64,000 nt of DNA, taken from NCBI RefSeq assembly GCF_014904755.1, contig NZ_JACZFQ010000095.1, positions 62,001 to 126,000 of the forward strand. Reading direction: 5' to 3'. This DNA is from Neoluteolibacter marinus. Its GTDB lineage: Bacteria; Verrucomicrobiota; Verrucomicrobiia; Verrucomicrobiales; Akkermansiaceae. Positions within the stretch are counted from its first letter, which is position 1, and every line of letters begins with the position of its first letter. This document shows, in pieces, positions 54,801 through 61,900 of the stretch. The position numbers and the translations under genes are program-made. The notes beneath the pieces are model-generated. The model did no database searches, was not told the origin of the DNA, and worked only from the letters and a program-made list of their open reading frames with translations.

Positions 54801-55305
54801 TACTGGCTCCATCCAACCGGGCGAACTGCTGCTCGACCCGTAAAAATGCCTGCACCACTTCCGGCGGCGTGTCGATCGACCAGCACTGCACGCGGGGAGA
54901 TTGCTCCGTGGCGAGCTGACCGGCGTAGAGGGCGAGTTGTTGACGTCGCTCTTCGGGCAATCCGGCGAATGACTCCGAGTCGGCGAGGATCCGCTCCAGC
55001 AGCGCCAACTTCGCTCGCTCGTTCCGAGGCGTCGGCGTTTCAGTGATCGCCGCCACGGTCGATGCGTCCGGATTGTTCACAGGCGCCCTACGGGGCAGCT
55101 TCCCGGCGATGCCTGCGTCCACATGCTTTGCTCCAATGCCCCGGTCCTCGCGGAGTTCGACCCGCCCGGGAGTTCTCGCCAGCGGGGTTGCGGCATGCGG
55201 AATTTGATTGAAAGGAGTCGGCCGAGGACGGCTGCAATCCGCGATCCAAGCACCGCAAAGGAGGGCAAGCAGCAGGAGAAGGGGAACTTGGGTTCGTTTC
55301 ACCAC
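51865..55305 (-). CDS. Secreted matrixin-like metalloprotease with Calx-beta and MBG-type C-terminal modules
   Basis: 1146 residues with an N-terminal signal sequence (LLLLLALLCGAWIADC, possibly a lipobox). Residues about 110-400 are the protease: the zinc motif is in RNILEHEIGHSLGLAHVCP (HExxHxxGxxH) with a Met turn NQTKLMEPF. Then come two or three Ig/CARDB-like and jelly-roll-type domains, a Calx-beta-like block (VSLTASGNSLVEGDPGTAVTL), an MBG-like block (VTYDGSPKSATVSTQPEGL) and a C-terminal Asp-rich DPDQDGWDNASEFAFGT module typical of verrucomicrobial surface proteins. Extracellular degradation or adhesion is likely. The gene ends next to a convergent terminator. Confidence 0.82.
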   Translation of the reverse strand: MVKRTQVPLLLLLALLCGAWIADCSRPRPTPFNQIPHAATPLARTPGRVELREDRGIGAKHVDAGIAGKLPRRAPVNNPDASTVAAITETPTPRNERAKLALLERILADSESFAGLPEERRQQLALYAGQLATEQSPRVQCWSIDTPPEVVQAFLRVEQQFARLDGASIKALRVADRWSRTAVNGSGQGVQGQPVTLTWSIVPDGTPISSTDPTESTDTSSLRARMTELYGGSATGDPRDQPWFSVFQAVFDNLADISGLQFVYEENDDGVSIDSSSGSSDWGVVGTRGDIRLSGHRIDGNSNVLAYAYYPDNGDVVIDTADSYYTNIGNTSIRLRNILEHEIGHSLGLAHVCPVNQTKLMEPFVNISFRGSQFDDIYSHQRNYGDPLEVHGALRTNDSAANATSIDLVEGQTSVWEWLSIDDNTDLDYFAFTGTRNQAVTIRIIPSDPIQPADPAVDTYLEGAQNSDGSCSAGSAFDPTIQQDLVLELIGANGSSVEAASASMPAGETEQIVAFPLPSDGIHYIRVRGGTTDRAQLYRMEVSLIEAALLPRVEVTARRLDAESNSGGNGVPDPDETVRYGITFTNEGGLVAENISIVLSGPAGATIFEGAVELGSLAPGESAEGLFTFAAAGSTGGTVSFDLQVTANGYSDVLPFELTLGSVPDAPGLDENFDDDTSLPAGWGSVTVGSGSPWVIQANNPDSPPNAIYSPAVLYQGDAILTTPAVVAGTTGGVFEFRHSYNHEAGYDGGVLEVCRNGGEWFDLMNSSATVTGGDYNGSIGKKVDSSIKNREAWTDNSYGYITTRVLLPSAWAGDSLRFRWILAHNRYVGRSGWHIDNVKYFPELPTADAFSPYVSLTASGNSLVEGDPGTAVTLWMSTPLPLVRDVTMEPDVSGSASESDLDEVISFTLPAGETSYSKIFSAVDDGIPEGRETMLLQVPPSAVGFALGTPSSVSLTIDDPQVAAVMLSDLVVTYDGSPKSATVSTQPEGLAVEMTYDGTAALPVEVGTYLVTATVTTPGFTGGTSGIFEIVSAYRAWIATFLDPDSPEASSGFDPDQDGWDNASEFAFGTLPTDASSLPRLVPEITQDTLRLMVPSPPPGIHLSAETSDALGNWTREGVVEIEGGFEVARSGNARFLRVVYELSN

Positions 55306-55525
55306 GAGTAACTGTGCAGTTGCTCGAAATCGTCACAAGCCGGGATTTTCCGAACGGTATCAGCGATTGGATGTCGAGCTCCCGCACCTTCTTCGCAGTC
55401 GACCGGCGACCTCGGCACGCGAAGTCATCGCCGGTCTTGGTCGGCTTGCGGTTTGGAGGAAACCTTGCCGCCACATTCCATGATTTGAGGCTTGGAAATG
55501 ACGGCCAGCGGGGCTGAATCGCCGC
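55306..55525. other. Divergent intergenic region
   Basis: 220 bp between the divergent starts of the matrixin-like gene and the 150-residue gene; promoters for both should lie here but no convincing -35/-10 pair or operator is seen. Short ORFs across it are arginine-rich noise. Confidence 0.4.
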
Positions 55526-55978
55526 ATGTTCAGCGCCAGCAAGCTTTCCGAAGAACAGAAAACCGCCCTTCACGCATGGGCCGCGGAAGGGGCCAGTATC
55601 GCCGATCTCCAGAAGCGCCTTAAGGAAGACTACGAGATCAGCATCACCTACATGGATGCCCGCTTTCTGGTCCTCGATCTGGGCATTCAACTGCAGGACA
55701 CGCCGAAAGAACCCGAGAAAGAGCCCGAGCCCGACATTCCGGCCGAGGCCCCGGCAGCTCCGGGCAAAGTGACCACGACCATGGACCATGTCGCGCTTCC
55801 TGGAGCGATGATTTCCGGCAAAGTAACCTTTTCCGACGGCGAGACCGCCATCTGGATGCTTGATTCAACCGGACGTCCGGGGCTCGACCCGGACACTGTC
55901 GGCTATCGGCCGAGTCAGGAGGACATCATGGACTTCCAAAAGCAACTTGCTGACTTGGTGAGAGGCGGAGGCTTCTAA
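55526..55978 (+). CDS. Small cytoplasmic protein of unknown function
   Basis: 150 residues. The N-terminus is a helical, HTH-like segment (LSEEQKTALHAWAAEGASIADLQKRLKEDYEISITYMDARFLVLDLGI) followed by an acidic Pro/Glu linker (PKEPEKEPEPDIPAEAP) and a beta-rich C-terminal part (GAMISGKVTFSDGETAIWMLDSTGRPGLDP). The arrangement suggests a nucleic-acid- or protein-binding module plus a folded tail, but no family is recognised. It ends 58 bp before the left end of the mobile element. Confidence 0.72.
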   Translation: MFSASKLSEEQKTALHAWAAEGASIADLQKRLKEDYEISITYMDARFLVLDLGIQLQDTPKEPEKEPEPDIPAEAPAAPGKVTTTMDHVALPGAMISGKVTFSDGETAIWMLDSTGRPGLDPDTVGYRPSQEDIMDFQKQLADLVRGGGF

Positions 55979-56028
55979 AACAAACTCCTAGCCCGATATC
56001 TCGCAATATCATAGCGGTATGGACCCTG

Positions 56029-56036
56029 GTGAACTC
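56029..56036. repeat. Left copy of 8-bp target-site duplication
   Basis: GTGAACTC directly abuts the left terminal inverted repeat; the identical GTGAACTC follows the right repeat at 58310-58317. IS1-family insertions make 8-9-bp duplications. Confidence 0.8.
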
Positions 56037-56053
56037 GGTAGTGGTACAGTTTA
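56037..56053 (+). repeat. Left terminal inverted repeat of the IS1-type element
   Basis: GGTAGTGGTACAGTTTA, identical over 17/17 bases to the reverse complement of the right end; similarity stops immediately inside. Confidence 0.85.
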
Positions 56054-56101
56054 GATTCTGACTCGCTCAAAGCCTCCCAATCTACTAGGATCGTCGGACT
56101 T

Positions 56102-56281
56102 ATGTCTGCCGATCCTTCTCATTTACCCCTCAACCCTACACCCGCAGCCCGCGTGGTCGCCGAATCAACCGGTCAGCCCGTCCCGGTCATCCCCGATCCC
56201 CTAATCCCTCAATCGGTAGGCGGCAACGGGGGACCTAGCACCCCATCGGGGAGTGATGAAGATTCTAAACCGGGTTCTTGA
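56102..56281 (+). CDS. Small Pro/Ser-rich passenger ORF (59 aa)
   Basis: 59 residues, MSADPSHLPLNPTPAARVVA and on, ending in an acidic Ser/Asp tail. Its stop overlaps the ATG of the next plus-strand ORF (56256) by 26 bp, a layout suggesting a coupled pair. No family recognised, and the minus-strand ORF 56209-56586 partly overlaps, so one of the two readings may be spurious. Confidence 0.25.
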   Translation: MSADPSHLPLNPTPAARVVAESTGQPVPVIPDPLIPQSVGGNGGPSTPSGSDEDSKPGS

Positions 56282-56586
56282 TGTTCTGGAGTGGTTGCTT
56301 CCGTGCGTAATCGTGGCGCTTCTGTTTCTGGCGATGCGTGCGCTTCGCGTGGATATTGCTGAATTATCCATGGAGCTACGCCAATGCCGGCAAGAACTAG
56401 AAATGCGCCAACCTTGAAAAACTTTTCCCAGAACGTCTTGCGGCTGGCAAGACGCTCCTTTGCGGCCTCAGCCCGCCACTTTCCGTCGTCCGCACACTCC
56501 TGCACTTCCTTCCAACTCATGGCCGCAACCTGCTCACGGGCTGCGGCCATTGTTTTTGCGGGCGTCGGCGCGTTTCCCTCTGGCAT
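56209..56586 (-). CDS. Small membrane protein, putative passenger gene
   Basis: 125 residues. A helical amphipathic N-terminus (AAAREQVAAMSWKEVQECADDGKWRAEAAKERLAS), one transmembrane segment (VGAFLVLAGIGVAPWIIQ) and a Pro-rich tail. Codon and residue use look protein-like. It reads away from the transposase. It overlaps two short plus-strand ORFs, so its reality is uncertain; no homologue recognised. Confidence 0.45.
   Translation of the reverse strand: MPEGNAPTPAKTMAAAREQVAAMSWKEVQECADDGKWRAEAAKERLASRKTFWEKFFKVGAFLVLAGIGVAPWIIQQYPREAHASPETEAPRLRTEATTPEHQEPGLESSSLPDGVLGPPLPPTD
56256..56417 (+). CDS. Small membrane peptide ORF (53 aa), putative passenger
   Basis: 53 residues: MKILNRVLDVLEWLLPCVIV with a transmembrane segment extending through VALLFLAMRAL, then a short helical charged tail (LSMELRQCRQELEMRQ). 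Preceded by GGGGAG six bases before its ATG. Antisense to the 56209-56586 gene. Weak candidate. Confidence 0.3.
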   Translation: MKILNRVLDVLEWLLPCVIVALLFLAMRALRVDIAELSMELRQCRQELEMRQP

Positions 56587-56619
56587 CCCGAATCCCTAAC
56601 CCTCAACCCCTTACCCGTC

Positions 56620-56631
56620 AAACTATACCAC
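56620..56631 (-). repeat. Internal terminal-repeat-like sequence upstream of the transposase
   Basis: AAACTATACCAC matches 11/12 bases of the tip of the right terminal repeat (AAACTGTACCAC) in the same orientation, 20 bp before the transposase start. It could be a relic end that once closed the left 0.6-kb module. Confidence 0.5.
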
Positions 56632-56650
56632 GTATCACCCCAAGGGGGTG

Positions 56651-57490
56651 ATGAGCAACAACCTACACCCCAAGACGCAAGCGCAAGTGATCGCGGCACT
56701 TGTCGAGGGAAACAGCCTCCGGTCAACGGTTCGCATGACGGGTGTCCACCGGACCACGATTCAAAAACTGCTTGAGCGTCTCGGCTACGCTTGCAGTGCC
56801 TATCAAGACGAGGTTTTCCAAAACCTCCCGTGCAAGCGCCTTGAGTGTGACGAGATTTGGTCATTCGTCGGAGCGAAGAACAAGAACGCCACCGAATTGC
56901 AGAAGATGGCCGGATGGGGGGACGCTTGGACATGGGTGGCCCTTTGTGCCGACACGAAGCTTGTCCCGTCCTGGCACGTCGGGAACCGGGATGGCTACGC
57001 GGCGAAAGCATTCATAGACGACTTGGCGGGAAGGCTGGCAAACCGCGTGCAACTCACGACCGACGGGCACCATGCATACCTTGAGGCTGTTTCCGGTGGG
57101 TTCGGTTCGGGTGCCGTGGACTTCGCGCAGCTCGTCAAGATCTACGGGGACGGCGGGGAACCCAAGGGCCAAGTCCGGTATAGTCCGATGGGGTTCAAAA
57201 CCGCCCGCAAGACCACGATCCTAGGCTGTCCCGATGAGGGATACATCAGCACGTCCTATGTTGAACGGCAGAACCTCACGATGCGTATGGGAATGCGCCG
57301 CTTCACCCGATTGACCAATGGCTTTTCAAAGAAGCTTGAGAACCATTGCCACGCCATCAGCCTCCACTACATATATTACAATTTCTGCCGTGTCCATCAG
57401 ACCCTCCGAACCACCCCGGCAATGGCAGCGGGCGTGTCGGATCGGGTGTGGAGCGTGCTGGACGTGGTGGGGTTGCTGAGGCGGGATTGA
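56651..57490 (+). CDS. IS1-family-like DDE transposase
   Basis: 279 residues. N-terminal helix-turn-helix (NSLRSTVRMTGVHRTTIQKLLERLG). The DDE catalytic domain has RLECDEIWSFVGAKNKN (first Asp), QLTTDGHHAYLEAV (second Asp) and STSYVERQNLTMRMGMRRF (Glu), then FCRVHQTLRTTPAMAAGV near the end. This is the widespread solitary IS1-type family. Start ATG 56651 or the adjacent in-frame GTG 56648, with GGGGG just upstream. Intact, so the element may still be active. Convergent with the zinc-ribbon gene 6 bp later. Confidence 0.9.
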   Translation: MSNNLHPKTQAQVIAALVEGNSLRSTVRMTGVHRTTIQKLLERLGYACSAYQDEVFQNLPCKRLECDEIWSFVGAKNKNATELQKMAGWGDAWTWVALCADTKLVPSWHVGNRDGYAAKAFIDDLAGRLANRVQLTTDGHHAYLEAVSGGFGSGAVDFAQLVKIYGDGGEPKGQVRYSPMGFKTARKTTILGCPDEGYISTSYVERQNLTMRMGMRRFTRLTNGFSKKLENHCHAISLHYIYYNFCRVHQTLRTTPAMAAGVSDRVWSVLDVVGLLRRD

Positions 57491-57496
57491 GGGGAG

Positions 57497-57649
57497 TTAG
57501 TCCGCCCACTGGTGGCCATTCGGGCATAGGAGGATTGTCGATCCATCGCGAATCCCGCTCTTGACCGGCGCTTTCTTGCAGACAGGACACTTGGGGCCGG
57601 AGCAGTACGCAAAGAGAACGACCACTAAGGGGAGAAGGATTCTAGCCAT
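57497..57649 (-). CDS. 50-residue secreted/lipoprotein-like zinc-ribbon protein, passenger gene
   Basis: Starts ATG at 57649 and ends TAA at 57497. N-terminal hydrophobic signal with a possible lipobox (ILLPLVVVLFAYCSG). The mature part is a mini zinc ribbon: CPVCKKAPVKSGIRDG and LLCPNGHQWAD, i.e. two CxxC/CxxxH-type metal ligand pairs. No family member is recognised. It sits inside the mobile element, convergent with the transposase, so it is a cargo gene candidate. Confidence 0.6.
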   Translation of the reverse strand: MARILLPLVVVLFAYCSGPKCPVCKKAPVKSGIRDGSTILLCPNGHQWAD

Positions 57650-57693
57650 TCGCGAGAATCGGGGGTCTCTTGCTGGGTTGGCAAGCCAAATGG

Positions 57694-57703
57694 AAACTGT
57701 ACC
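57694..57703 (-). repeat. Internal terminal-repeat-like sequence after the zinc-ribbon gene
   Basis: AAACTGTACC, identical to the core of the right terminal repeat and in the same orientation, ahead of the WYL-like gene. With 58256-58267 (opposite orientation) it flanks the 0.55-kb passenger segment. Confidence 0.5.
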
Positions 57704-57742
57704 GGCTTGCCGGGGGTCGGGGTTGAGGGTAAGGGGTTAGGG

Positions 57743-58045
57743 ATGGGAAAGAGCTTGTTTGCTAGCAAAGAAGAAATCCGGCGAACCATCCGCGAATATC
57801 GGGTTGCGCGATTGCGTCGCGGCCAAGACGTGGTTTCCATTGAGCCGCACCTTCTCGGGACGCGCAAGGGCGGCGGGGTTACACTAGTCGCTTGGGTGAT
57901 TGGCGAAGGGTGGGATTCGTTCCCCTACACGGAAATCCGCGGATTCGAGTCAACGGACGAAATTTACGCAAGAACCCGCGACGGGTATAAGCCCGATGAT
58001 CCGCGTATGAGTTCAATCGACACCGCAGCTAGCATCAAGCCTTAG
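57743..58045 (+). CDS. WYL-domain-like small protein, passenger gene
   Basis: 100 residues. Charged helical start (SKEEIRRTIREYRVARLRRGQ), then VSIEPHLLGTRKGGGVTLVAWVIGEGWDSFPYTEIRGFES, which has the strand pattern and EPHLLG/W/RGFE positions of WYL ligand-sensing domains in miniature. ATG 57743 chosen, preceded by GGGG-rich sequence. Such small WYL-like proteins are of unknown function. It overlaps the minus-strand gene 58013-58225 by 33 bp at their ends. Confidence 0.55.
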   Translation: MGKSLFASKEEIRRTIREYRVARLRRGQDVVSIEPHLLGTRKGGGVTLVAWVIGEGWDSFPYTEIRGFESTDEIYARTRDGYKPDDPRMSSIDTAASIKP

Positions 58046-58225
58046 TAGTCGGAGAATTTCCTCGTCTGAATAGAAACCTCCGCCAGCCGCTCGGATCGTG
58101 GCTTGGGTGATGAAACTGCCGCCAAGGTCCGCGACGATTTGAACGATAGTGGAACGTAGTTCTCGTTCTATTGGACTCTGAAAGAATGCCGATTGAATAA
58201 GCCCTTGGTCGTCTCGCTCAGTCAT
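58013..58225 (-). CDS. Small passenger ORF of unknown function (70 aa)
   Basis: 70 residues from the ATG at 58225 (MTERDDQGLIQSAFFQSP). Mixed helical composition with ERELRSTIVQIVADLGGSF and YSDEEILRLLRLDAS, which looks like a real small globular protein. A longer start at 58264 would run toward the right repeat. Convergent and overlapping with the WYL-like gene. Confidence 0.45.
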   Translation of the reverse strand: MTERDDQGLIQSAFFQSPIERELRSTIVQIVADLGGSFITQATIRAAGGGFYSDEEILRLLRLDASCGVD

Positions 58226-58255
58226 CCCCAAATTATCCCGCCCCGTACAACCCAA

Positions 58256-58267
58256 CCGGTACACTTT
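58256..58267 (+). repeat. Internal terminal-repeat-like sequence near the right end
   Basis: CCGGTACACTTT, a one-mismatch version of CCGGTACAGTTT (the reverse complement around 57694). Oriented oppositely to that copy, 26 bp inside the right terminal repeat. Confidence 0.45.
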
Positions 58268-58292
58268 GCCCGTGCCAAATCGGCAGGAGATT

Positions 58293-58309
58293 TAAACTGT
58301 ACCACTACC
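58293..58309 (-). repeat. Right terminal inverted repeat of the IS1-type element
   Basis: TAACCA-free exact inverse of the left end: TAAACTGTACCACTACC, 17/17 with the reverse complement of 56037-56053. Confidence 0.85.
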
Positions 58310-58317
58310 GTGAACTC
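58310..58317. repeat. Right copy of 8-bp target-site duplication
   Basis: GTGAACTC, identical to 56029-56036 and directly abutting the right terminal repeat. Confidence 0.8.
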
Positions 58318-58910
58318 GGTTCGCTCGGGGTCCTTTATTTGTGCTTGGGCTGACGTCAGGAAAACCCGGATTTCGCCATTTAGTCAGACGTTTTGCCAAA
58401 TTGTAGAAGAAATCGCCGTATTCGCCAGATTAACCCTCTTACCCATGCGACAAGAGGAAATACCATCAGCAACCAATAAGCCATGCTTCCAAACAGGCCT
58501 ATGGTTGTTTTGTCCGGGCGAGCAGGATCGCCGAAACTAGACGACGTGAGAGGATTTCGTGCAGAGTGGCCTGCAAAGATTGGCAGACGGACCGGAGGGG
58601 GCCGGCTGATCCAAACACCGCGGCCGAAATCAGAGTTTGCCGATTCGTGATCAGTCCAAATGGCGAACGATCGATTTGAGATGAGGTGCGCTTGCCGGCC
58701 ATCCCCGGGATGTAAGGAGCAGCTACTCCAGAGTCGATATCTTGGGCACGAGAGGGACGGCGTGTGAATTCACAGGGTCGGGGAGCACAAGCAGAGGACG
58801 ATATCCGAGAGGGATAGATTTCGCATTACATACATTGTCACAAGTTGAATTCGGGCGCTTTCATGGCACTCGATGCAACCACAACCAGGAAAAGAAGGAT
58901 TCGCGACCTC
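58318..58910. other. 593-bp region without a recognisable gene, right of the mobile element
   Basis: Continues the pre-insertion sequence after the target duplication. Several short ORFs occur on both strands; the most protein-like is a 34-residue minus-strand reading at 58380-58484 (MAYWLLMVFPLVAWVRGLIW), hydrophobic but unsupported. No hairpin, tRNA or operator seen. It may contain the 3' flank of the SNF2 gene and gene remnants. Confidence 0.5.
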
Positions 58911-61900
58911 TCATCGCAACAGTTCCTCCAAGTCCTTCTGGGTCCAATTCTGAGGAACCGCCAAATCCGAATCAGCACCAGTCGCCGCATCGATCAGGAC
59001 GCGTTTGCGATCCTGCATCCGCCGAACCCGCTCTTCGACCGTGTCGCGGGTCAGGAGTCGGTACACCGTGACGGGTCGGGTCTGTCCGATGCGGTGCGCC
59101 CGGTCAGTCGCCTGGGCTTCCACGGCTGGGTTCCACCAAGGATCCAAATGAATCACGGCATCCGCCGCGGTCAAATTGAGCCCGTAGCCGCCGGCCTTGA
59201 GACTGATCAAAAAGACCGCCGGTCCCGACTCGGATTGGAAAGAATCCACCAAAACCTGACGCTCCCGGGTGCTGCCATCGATGCAAAACACCCGGCCGAA
59301 TCGCGATCCGATCTTCTTCTCAATTTTTCGTAAATTCTTTGCGAATTGGCTGAAGACCAGTGTTTTTGCTCCACTCTCAAAGCGTTCTTCGAGAATCTCA
59401 AACAAACGCTCCAGTTTGATAGCGTCGAGCTCTTCGCTGCGATCGAGATCCAGCAATCCTGGGTCGACGCATACCTGCCGGAGTCGCAGCAAGAGCGTGA
59501 GCAGGTGCATTCGCCCGGCGCCCTCTCCTTGGCGCTCCCGCACACGATCCAGCTCCTCGAGACCCGCTCGAGCCAAGCTCGCATAGAGCTCCGCTTGCTC
59601 TCCACGCAGACTCAGCCACTCATCGACCAGAATCTTGTCCGGCAGGTCGCTCGCGACCTCCTCCTTGGTTCGGCGCAGCAGGAATGGAGAGGTTCGCAAG
59701 CGGAGACGTTTCAATCGACCGCTCGATGACGGGGCTTCGGGATCGGATGGCTCCTCGTAGCGTTCCTTGAAGTCCTGGCGCTCTCCCAGATAGCCAGGGG
59801 CGACGAAGCGAAAGATCGACCAGAGATCCTGGACCCGGTTCTCGACCGGAGTGCCGGTGAGAGCAACTCTCCCTTGGCCTTTCAACTTGGCCAGCGACTT
59901 GGAGGTGGCGGCGTCCGGATTCCTAAGAAGACTGGCCTCGTCGGCAACGATCAGCCGATACTCCCTCTTGAGGTGGAAGGCCAGATCCCGGGCCAAGGTT
60001 CCGTAACTTGTGACAACCACGTCTTGATCCTGGATTGCCTCCCGGAGCGCGTCTCGGTGCGTGCCATGAAAAAGGAGGCAACGCAGTTGCGGCGCGAAGC
60101 GTTCCAGCTCCGCCATCCAATTCCCCAGGAGGGAAGTTGGAGCGATGACCAGACAGATTCCGGAAGCATCGCCCACCTGCTTCAAATGATTGATTACAGC
60201 AATAGTTTGAAGTGTTTTTCCAAGTCCCATCTCATCCGCGAGCAACACGCCACCCAGATGCTCCAGGCGATCCACCATCCATGCGGCTCCAATCGCTTGA
60301 TAGTCTCGCAAGCGAGCGTTTAGATTCTCTACTTGGATCCTTGGTGCAGTCTCGGATCCACGCCCAATGCTATCCCCTACATCGTTTCTCGGTAGTCCTG
60401 AAGAAATATTCTCCCGCAAATTTCGGAATAGGATCGTGGCCGCTCCTGACAGCCGGATCGTCTCGTCAGGACGGCCGATTCCCATCTCTTCGACCATGGG
60501 ATTCACCACTTCCTCGCAACTGCGGCAGACGACCAGATCCGCACCGCTCGACAGCCTTACGTTCCGCTTCCCACCCCGGAGGATCCGGCGAATCTCGGCG
60601 CTTGGAATGCGCTTCCCACCGGTGGTCTGGAACGACAGTTCAAATTCTGCCGAGCTCCCGTGATTGGCGGTTTCCTGGATTTCCGGTCGAACCACATGCA
60701 CCCGCTTGAGGACCGTCGCGAGGCGATCCCCCACCCTGACGAGCCACCGCGAGCGAAGATCAGGCAACTCGTCGGCCACGAAACCGAGGATGTCTTCTTT
60801 ACCCGCGAGGCGGAACCGGGCATGACCGGAGGACGACTGGAAGCCTGAGGAAATCAGACGGCGGCGGGCGCGATTCTCCGCCATCAAATCCCGGGACAAG
60901 AGATGGCCGTCGGTTGCGAGGCGTGGGAGTCCGGGAATGGCCTCGTCGAGCGCCGGAATCGTCATGGCTACCAAGCCCGGATAGCGAACCTTGAGAACGG
61001 CTTCGACGGCTTCCAGGGATCCCTCCAGCTCAAGCTCGAATGAGGGCTCGCTGCTGGCAAATCGGAGTGACCCCAGCCAACCGGGATGGGGCGGCTCGAA
61101 AAGATCCATCCACGCATCCAGCGACCTCAGAAACGTTTCAAGCGGTAGCTTCAGGCGTGCGGAGCGAGCGAGGGAATCGACAGAAGAGGCCCATTCGTCA
61201 CGGCTTGAACGCCCCGGCAAACGATAGGCGCCCTCTGGACCGACGATCGCCATGGCATCCCCCCAGCGCACCAATTGCCGGCGCTGCTCGGTTTGCGAGA
61301 GCACCAACTGAACGTGGTCGCCAAGCAGACGGCTGTCTTCGAGCCGCAGCGGAAAACCGGGCTCGTCGGCGAGTTGGAACGATCCTGACTGCCCCTCGAT
61401 CCCGATCCTCGGATGGCCGGCGACGAGATCGAGGAACTCGCCGGTTTCGTGCCCTCGCAGCGAGAGCGTGAGAGGGCTCTCGCCCTCCGGGAGCAGCTTT
61501 TTGGAGCCGAGCCAGGAGGTCAGATCCTTGTCGATGTCGATCAGGGGCCCATTTGACCGAAGCAGGCGGACCGTGAGCTTATCGAGGGCAAGTTCGGCCT
61601 GGAGGCGGGGTGACAACCGGATCTCCCAAGCCGCCGGTGGCAACGGGGCGACGGGCATTGAAGTCTTGGAAGACTCGGCGGCACTCGCCCGGAGGGCCGT
61701 CAAAAGAACGGCGACCGCGTGGGAGCAAATGCCCCCGGTGGCTCGATTCTCGGGGCAGCCACACTGGACCCGCACATCCGTTGGCCCGGCGACTTTCACC
61801 GTGGGGCGCAGGTTCAGGCGGCCATCGCGAATGACGCCCTGATAAATTGAACCGGTCTGCTTGAATCCCGTGACCAATCCTTGCTCCGCCTTCGCCCGGC

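Larger units (their letters stand above)
56037..58309. mobile_element. 2273-bp IS1-type transposable element with passenger ORFs
   Basis: Bounded by perfect 17-bp terminal inverted repeats (56037-56053 and 58293-58309) and flanked by the direct repeat GTGAACTC. It encodes an IS1-like DDE transposase in the middle, short passenger ORFs on its left, and a zinc-ribbon lipoprotein-like gene, a WYL-like gene and a small minus-strand gene on its right. The length is about three times a classic IS1 element, so it is a cargo-carrying version. Perfect ends and duplications suggest a recent insertion between the 55526 gene and the SNF2 gene. Confidence 0.85.

Noticed and set aside
56123-56143. C-rich TAACCC-like strings taken as a CRISPR or telomere-like repeat
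   Set aside because: Irregular spacing, no spacers of constant length and few copies; reported only as a weak repeat observation.
58318-58910. Short ORFs in the gap right of the mobile element, e.g. 58193-58540 and 58499-58702
   Set aside because: No start context or recognisable motif; one hydrophobic 34-codon frame is noted only in the gap entry.
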